DNA of 9,010 bases from Sulfitobacter sp. GTDB taxonomy: Bacteria; Pseudomonadota; Alphaproteobacteria; Rhodobacterales; Rhodobacteraceae. This document shows, one piece after another, positions 4,792 to 9,010 of this stretch (position 1 is the stretch's first letter; each line of letters opens with the position of its first letter). The notes under the pieces were generated by a model. The model did not search any database. It had not been told where the DNA came from and saw only the letters and a list, made by a program, of their open reading frames with translations. Made by a program: the position numbers and the translations under genes. The stretch lies in contig JAGXHD010000166.1 in NCBI GenBank assembly GCA_024636395.1, positions 1 through 9,010 of the forward strand. The letters are read 5' to 3'.

Positions 4792-6833
4792 GCAAAGATC
4801 CCCTCCTCCAGCCCTTCCAGCTTAAGCATCTTACCCTCAAAAACCGGATCATGACGACCAGTCACGAGCCCGCGTATCCCGAGGACGGCATGCCCAAAGA
4901 CCGATACCGCGCCTATCATGCGGAGCGGGCGAAAGCGGGCGTGGCGCTGGCAATGACCGCAGGATCCGCGGCAGTATCGCGGGACAGCCCGCCGGTGTTC
5001 AACAACATCCTTGCCTACCGCGACGAGGTGGTGCCGCACATCCGCAATCTTACAGATGCCTGCCATGAGCACGGCTGCGCAGTTATGATCCAGCTCACCC
5101 ATCTGGGCCGCCGTACGGTTTGGAACAAGGGAGACTGGCTACCGTCCGTCTCCTCCTCGCGCCACCGCGAGCCCGCCCACCGCGCCTTTCCCAAGCTGAT
5201 CGAGGATTGGGACATCGAGCGGATCATCGGCGATTTTGCCGATGCCGCCGAGCGGATGCAAGCAGGCGGAATGGACGGGATTGAGCTTCAGGTTTACGGC
5301 CATCTGCTGGATCAATTCTGGTCGCCGCTGACCAATGATCTGACCGGCCCCTACGGCGCCGACACGCTGGAAAACCGAATGCGCTTTCCGCTCGATGTGC
5401 TGGCCGCTATCCGCAATCGCGTGGGAGACGATTTCGTCATCGGTTTTCGCTATACTGCGGACGAGGCACAAAAAGGCGGGATAGATGCCGAGGAAGGGCT
5501 GCTCATTTCGCAAAAACTCAGCGAGACGGGCCAGCTCGATTTCCTCAACGTCATTCGCGGGCGCATCCACACAGATCCAGCAATGACGGATCTTATCCCA
5601 GTGCAGGGCATGGCAAGCGCGCCACATCTCGATTTCGCGGGCGAAGTGAAAAAGCGCACTGGCATGCCCACGTTCCACGCCGCGCGTATCCCTGATCTTG
5701 CCACCGCGCGCCATGCGGTCTCCACCGGCCTGCTCGATATGGTCGGCATGACACGGGCGCATATGGCCGATCCGCATGTAGTAAAAAAGCTGATGGAGGG
5801 CCGCGAGCACGATATCCGCCCCTGCGTCGGCGCGACCTACTGCCTCGACCGGATCTATCAGGCAGGCGATGCGCTGTGCATCCACAATGCCGCCACGGGC
5901 CGCGAGCTGACCATGCCGCACGAGATCACGCCTGCCGTCGTACAGCGCAAAGTGGTGATCATCGGGGCGGGGCCCGCGGGGTTGGAGGCCGCCCGCGTTG
6001 CCGCCGAGCGCGGACATGATGTGACCGTGTTCGAAGCGCAGCCCGATCCCGGCGGCCAGATCCGTCTCACCGCGCAAAGCCCCCGTCGCCGCGAGATGAT
6101 CTCGATCATCGAATGGCGTATGGCACAATGCGCCGCACGCGATGTGGCGTTCCACTTCAACACATGGGCCGAGGCGGCCGACATCACGGCCCTCGCGCCC
6201 GATGTGGTCATCGTGGCTACAGGCGGTATGCCGAACGCCCGGCTTTTCGAGACGGGCACCGACGCAGCCCATGTCGTCACTGCTTGGGACATGATCTCGG
6301 GCGATGCAAAGCCCGCGCAAAGCGTCCTCATCTACGACGAGAGCGGCGATCACCCCGGTCTGCAAGCCGCCGAAATCGCCGCCACTGCGGGATCAAAGGT
6401 CGAGATCATGACCCCCGACCGTACCTTCGCCCCCGACATCATGGCAATGAATCTGGTGCCCTACATGCGGACGCTCCAGGATAAGGATGTGACCTTCACC
6501 GTCACCCGCCGCCTTCTGGACGTGGCACGCAGCGGCAACAAGCTGGTGGCGACGATCGGCACCGATTACTCCGATCATACGGACAAGCGCGAGTACGATC
6601 AGGTGGTGGTGAACTACGGCACCCTCCCGCTTGATGATCTATATTTCGAGCTCAAACCGTTGAGCACCAATGGCGGCGCCGTGGATCACGACGCGCTAAT
6701 TTCAGGCGCGCCCCAAACCCTGACACGTAACCAAAGCGGCACCTTCCAGCTCTTCCGCATCGGCGATGCCGTCTCCGCGCGCAACACCCATGCCGCGATC
6801 TACGACGCGCTCAGGCTGGTCAAGGATCTCTAG
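4788..6833 (+). CDS. TMADH/DgcA-like FMN-FAD oxidoreductase, probable N-demethylase
   Basis: 681-aa multidomain flavoprotein of the NADH:flavin oxidoreductase (old yellow enzyme) / trimethylamine dehydrogenase group; best functional guess is oxidative N-demethylation of dimethylglycine, N-methylproline or a similar betaine product. Residues about 5-345 form the FMN TIM barrel, with LTLKNRI (15-21), MIQLTHLGRR (100-109) and YGADTLENRMRFP (189-201). The usual H-x-x-H catalytic strand is replaced by ELQVYGHLLDQF (166-177), a pattern I associate with DgcA/HpbA-type demethylases. The Fe-S region has C346, C352 and C364, but A349 stands where the second cysteine is expected. A C-terminal dinucleotide-binding domain starts with VVIIGAGPAGLEAA (389-402). 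The second nucleotide-binding fold is degenerate (LIYDESGDHPG, 514-524), as in TMADH, which transfers electrons to ETF rather than using NAD(P)H. The start is set by AGGA (4777-4780) with 7-nt spacing and by the overlap with the upstream gene. 2,4-dienoyl-CoA reductase is a less likely alternative. Confidence 0.85.
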   Translation: MSKDPLLQPFQLKHLTLKNRIMTTSHEPAYPEDGMPKDRYRAYHAERAKAGVALAMTAGSAAVSRDSPPVFNNILAYRDEVVPHIRNLTDACHEHGCAVMIQLTHLGRRTVWNKGDWLPSVSSSRHREPAHRAFPKLIEDWDIERIIGDFADAAERMQAGGMDGIELQVYGHLLDQFWSPLTNDLTGPYGADTLENRMRFPLDVLAAIRNRVGDDFVIGFRYTADEAQKGGIDAEEGLLISQKLSETGQLDFLNVIRGRIHTDPAMTDLIPVQGMASAPHLDFAGEVKKRTGMPTFHAARIPDLATARHAVSTGLLDMVGMTRAHMADPHVVKKLMEGREHDIRPCVGATYCLDRIYQAGDALCIHNAATGRELTMPHEITPAVVQRKVVIIGAGPAGLEAARVAAERGHDVTVFEAQPDPGGQIRLTAQSPRRREMISIIEWRMAQCAARDVAFHFNTWAEAADITALAPDVVIVATGGMPNARLFETGTDAAHVVTAWDMISGDAKPAQSVLIYDESGDHPGLQAAEIAATAGSKVEIMTPDRTFAPDIMAMNLVPYMRTLQDKDVTFTVTRRLLDVARSGNKLVATIGTDYSDHTDKREYDQVVVNYGTLPLDDLYFELKPLSTNGGAVDHDALISGAPQTLTRNQSGTFQLFRIGDAVSARNTHAAIYDALRLVKDL

Positions 6834-7819
6834 CGGCGCGCGCCACGCGGATCGGGCGTGTTGGCCGTGTTTTCGTCCGAGAGCTTGCGCCACCGATCGA
6901 GCCGCGCGGCATCGATCTCGCCGCGCGCGACAGCGGCCAAGATGGCGCACCCCGGCTCGTGCGCATGGGTGCAATCGCGAAAGCGGCACGCGGGCGCAAG
7001 TTCGGTGATCTCCGCAAAAAGCACATCGAGGCCGTGGGCCAGATCGCTCACGTGCAGCGTGCGTATGCCGGGCGTGTCGATCACCCATCCGCCGCCCGCG
7101 ATGGCATGCAGCGAGCGTGACGTGGTCGTGTGCCGCCCCTTGTCGTCAACCTCACGGATGCCACCGATGAGCTGGGCCGCCTCACCCGTCTTGTCGGCCA
7201 GCGTATTGAGCAGTGTCGATTTACCGACCCCCGAGGAGCCGACGAGCGCCACGGTCCGCCCCGCGCTGCACCACGGCATGAGCATCGCAATGGCTTCCGG
7301 CGTCTTGGCATTTACCGCGACCACAGGCAGCCCCCGCTGCAACGCGGCGGCCTGCGCTTCGAACGGCGCCACATCCGCCACCTTGTCGATCTTCGTCAGC
7401 ACGATCACCGGATCGGTCTGCGCCTCATTGGCCAGCGCCAGATAGCGCTCCAGTCGCGCGGGATTAAAATCATCGTTGCACGACGTCACGATGAAAAGCG
7501 TATCGACATTAGCCGCAATGAGTTGGGGCCCGCGCGCGCCCTCGGTCTTGCGTTGCAACAGCGCGTGCCGCTCCAGCCCGCGCACCACCACATGCGTGTC
7601 AGGCTCCACCAGCACCCAATCGCCGACCGCGAAATCGGTCGTTTTCATGCGCCCCGATAGGTCAAGCCTGACCACACCTTCCACGGCTTGCGCCGTCATG
7701 CGGGAGCGGTGCACGGTCGCCACCCGCATCGGCACCAGATGCCGCTCGTCCGCTTCCACCTGTTCCCCGAAAAACGGGGACCAGCCAAGCGCCGGCAGCG
7801 TATGCATATCTTGGTCCAT
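6830..7819 (-). CDS. rsgA: Ribosome small-subunit-dependent GTPase A
   Basis: Cytoplasmic GTPase that checks late 30S ribosomal subunit maturation. With the start used here it has 329 aa. Domain order is an N-terminal OB-fold (about 30-100), a circularly permuted GTPase domain, and a C-terminal zinc finger. The permutation is plain: G4 (LTKID, 141-145) comes before the P-loop G1 (GSSGVGKS, 194-201), then the switch region GRHTTTS (228-234), then G3 (DTPG, 248-251). Zinc ligands are C278, C283, H285 and C291 in the pattern C-x4-C-x-H-x5-C. Two adjacent ATGs (7822 and 7819) are possible starts; 7819 is preferred because AGGAG (7826-7830) is then 6 nt away rather than 3. A longer reading to 8005 has a non-conserved N-terminus and would overlap the divergent gene. 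The stop overlaps that of the convergent flavoprotein gene within a CTAG. Confidence 0.95.
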   Translation of the reverse strand: MDQDMHTLPALGWSPFFGEQVEADERHLVPMRVATVHRSRMTAQAVEGVVRLDLSGRMKTTDFAVGDWVLVEPDTHVVVRGLERHALLQRKTEGARGPQLIAANVDTLFIVTSCNDDFNPARLERYLALANEAQTDPVIVLTKIDKVADVAPFEAQAAALQRGLPVVAVNAKTPEAIAMLMPWCSAGRTVALVGSSGVGKSTLLNTLADKTGEAAQLIGGIREVDDKGRHTTTSRSLHAIAGGGWVIDTPGIRTLHVSDLAHGLDVLFAEITELAPACRFRDCTHAHEPGCAILAAVARGEIDAARLDRWRKLSDENTANTPDPRGARR

Positions 7820-7825
7820 CATACG

Positions 7826-7830
7826 CTCCT
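7826..7830 (-). promoter_or_regulatory. Ribosome binding site deciding the rsgA start
   Basis: The minus strand reads CAGGAGCGTATGATG. AGGAG is 6 nt before the second ATG (7819) and only 3 nt before the first (7822), favouring the second. It also argues against the longer in-frame extension that begins at 8005. Confidence 0.7.
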
Positions 7831-7982
7831 GAATGGGTCTAGCGTACGCGCAATGCAAGCCCCTACGCGCACCGCTCTCCTGCGCAGATGCCACAGCGCC
7901 GCGATAACGACGCAAAGCTGCTCCAATTCCTTGATCACACCCTGTTCCGGCGATACCCAAGTGGCAGAGCGAGGGCGAAGCG

Positions 7983-8849
7983 ATGAAGATTTGCGCGATT
8001 ACCATGGTCTACCGCGACTATTGGGCCATTGCCCAATGGTATCGCCACTACGGAGAGCATCTGGGGCACCGCAATCTCTATATCGTCTCGCATGGGTTCG
8101 ATCCCGAAATAGCCAAGATCTGTCCCGAGGCGAGCATCATCACCATCCCCCGGGAGGAACTCGCGCATTTCGACCGTGTGCGCATGCGGCTGGTGAATGA
8201 CCTGCAGTCCGGCCTCGGCAATCTCTATGATTGGGTCATCCAGACAGATGCCGACGAGCTGGTGTGCTTCAATCCCGCAAACTATGCCTCTTTTACAGAG
8301 CTTTTTGAAACCACGCGGGCGCCGGCGCTGTTCGGCCTCGGCCTAAATCTTGCCGAGGTCGCGGGTGATCGCGCCCTCTCAGCCGGTGACCGGGTCTTTG
8401 CCCATCGCAACGTTGCTTGCGTAACAGGCCACTACTCTAAGGCTTGGGCTGTGCGCCGCGCGATGCCACTGCGCTGGCACGGCGTATTTTGCGGCTACCG
8501 CAAGACCAAAGATTTCCGCTTCGAGATGCCGGATGATGTCTTTTTCGTGCACCTCAAACACGCCAATTCCGAAGCCCTCCGGGATGCAAACGCGGTGCGT
8601 CAATCGGTCGCCGAGAGCGTGGGCGAGGATTGGAACGTAAACGGCTGGTCAAATCCCGATTTCCACGCCCAGCGGTTTTTCCGCAAAATGGCCGCTGCAC
8701 AGGAGCTGCCATGGGACGAGGCCGTAGCGCTCGGCTATGCCAAAATCCGCGATAATCCCATCCGCGACCCCAAGCGCGGGATCGTAAAGCCGCCCTTCAT
8801 CAACTACGTCTGCCGCACTACACTGCCCGACTGGTTCCGAACGCTCTAG
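7983..8849 (+). CDS. Glycosyltransferase family 2-like protein
   Basis: 288-aa protein resembling the Glyco_tranf_2_4 type of putative glycosyltransferases found widely in Rhodobacterales. An N-terminal nucleotide-sugar-binding-like half begins MKICAITMVYRDYW, with the helix AQWYRHYGEHLG (17-28) and the strand NLYIVSHG (31-38). The metal-binding DXD-type motif is D89-A-D91-E in WVIQTDADELV, with a hydrophobic strand before it as in GT-A folds. The C-terminal half has HLKHANSEALRDAN (about 184-197), a common feature of this group. No signal peptide or membrane segment is seen, so it likely acts in the cytoplasm or at the inner membrane face on a polysaccharide or lipid acceptor. Donor and acceptor are unknown, and there are no neighbouring polysaccharide genes to help. 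GAGGG at 7971-7975, 7 nt before the ATG, supports the start. Divergent from rsgA; the 160-bp gap must hold both promoters but shows none clearly. Confidence 0.75.
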   Translation: MKICAITMVYRDYWAIAQWYRHYGEHLGHRNLYIVSHGFDPEIAKICPEASIITIPREELAHFDRVRMRLVNDLQSGLGNLYDWVIQTDADELVCFNPANYASFTELFETTRAPALFGLGLNLAEVAGDRALSAGDRVFAHRNVACVTGHYSKAWAVRRAMPLRWHGVFCGYRKTKDFRFEMPDDVFFVHLKHANSEALRDANAVRQSVAESVGEDWNVNGWSNPDFHAQRFFRKMAAAQELPWDEAVALGYAKIRDNPIRDPKRGIVKPPFINYVCRTTLPDWFRTL

Positions 8850-8861
8850 GGCACTCCCCTC

Positions 8862-8890
8862 TTGATGGGCGTCCGCAGTTGGATCATAAC
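8862..8890 (+). promoter_or_regulatory. Candidate promoter of tRNA-Arg
   Basis: TTGATG at 8862-8867 (4 of 6 to TTGACA) and CATAAC at 8885-8890 (4 of 6 to TATAAT) are 17 nt apart. The -10 box ends 9 nt before the mature tRNA 5' end, leaving room for a very short leader. Moderate match only. Confidence 0.4.
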
Positions 8891-8899
8891 GCCTCCAGC

Positions 8900-8976
8900 G
8901 GTCCCTTAGCTCAACTGGATAGAGCAGCTGACTTCTAATCAGCAGGTTGAGGGTTCGAGTCCTTCAGGGATCGCCA
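8900..8976 (+). tRNA. tRNA-Arg (anticodon TCT)
   Basis: A full cloverleaf can be folded by eye. The acceptor stem is GGTCCCT with AGGGATC (one G-U pair), followed by discriminator G73 and an encoded CCA at 8974-8976. The D arm is GCTC/GAGC. The anticodon stem is GCTGA/TCAGC with loop CTTCTAA, so the anticodon is TCT, reading AGA (and possibly AGG) as arginine. The variable loop is AGGTT. The T arm is GAGGG/CCTTC around the conserved TTCGAGT loop. AGA is a rare codon in the genes of this window, so this should be a minor arginine tRNA. Confidence 0.96.
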
Positions 8977-9010
8977 CTATCATTCTGTTGAGTAAGTGGA
9001 CGTTCAAGGC

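Noticed and set aside
5139..6365. 408-codon minus-strand open frame opposite the flavoprotein gene
   Set aside because: Antisense shadow: the + strand protein has clear flavin and nucleotide-binding motifs over the same DNA, and the minus translation has none.
7823..8005. Longer rsgA reading with about 60 extra N-terminal residues
   Set aside because: It would overlap the start of the divergent glycosyltransferase gene, has a non-conserved low-quality N-terminus, and the good AGGAG site is placed for the ATG at 7819 or 7822.

Overview
The window looks like chromosomal DNA from an alphaproteobacterium, most likely Rhodobacterales / Roseobacter group. That is an inference from the GC-rich third codon positions, the gene types and the protein sequences; no marker gene settles it. 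Gene density is high, and no transposase, integrase, CRISPR array or phage gene is visible.

Layout from left to right. (1) A PLP-dependent aromatic-amino-acid-type decarboxylase on the + strand, cut by the left edge. (2) About 390 bp without a convincing gene (1323-1713). (3) On the minus strand, edd (6-phosphogluconate dehydratase) followed after 3 bp by eda (KDPG aldolase), the two defining enzymes of the Entner-Doudoroff pathway. In front of edd lies a perfect 12-bp LacI-family-type operator palindrome. (4) Divergent from edd, a two-gene + strand unit: a 153-aa protein I cannot identify with certainty (weakly DsrE-like), whose stop overlaps the start of a 681-aa FMN/FAD/Fe-S oxidoreductase of the trimethylamine dehydrogenase / dimethylglycine demethylase (DgcA) / N-methylproline demethylase type. 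(5) Convergent to it, rsgA, the circularly permuted ribosome-maturation GTPase; the two genes share one CTAG tetranucleotide as stop codon on both strands. (6) Divergent from rsgA, a glycosyltransferase-2-like protein. (7) A tRNA-Arg (anticodon TCT) with encoded CCA near the right edge.

How it works together: edd-eda form one sugar-acid catabolic operon (6-phosphogluconate to KDPG to pyruvate plus glyceraldehyde-3-phosphate) that is probably repressed by a LacI-type regulator encoded elsewhere. The small ORF and the flavoprotein are probably co-translated and likely handle oxidative removal of a methyl group from an N-methylated compatible-solute breakdown product. The decarboxylase, rsgA, the glycosyltransferase and the tRNA are independent units.

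The points most worth a second look are the flavoprotein's altered Fe-S motif (Ala in place of the second cysteine) with its altered active-site strand, the uncharacterised coupled small protein, and the paired dyad elements in the edd control region. I see no clear sign of a wholly new multi-gene system here.
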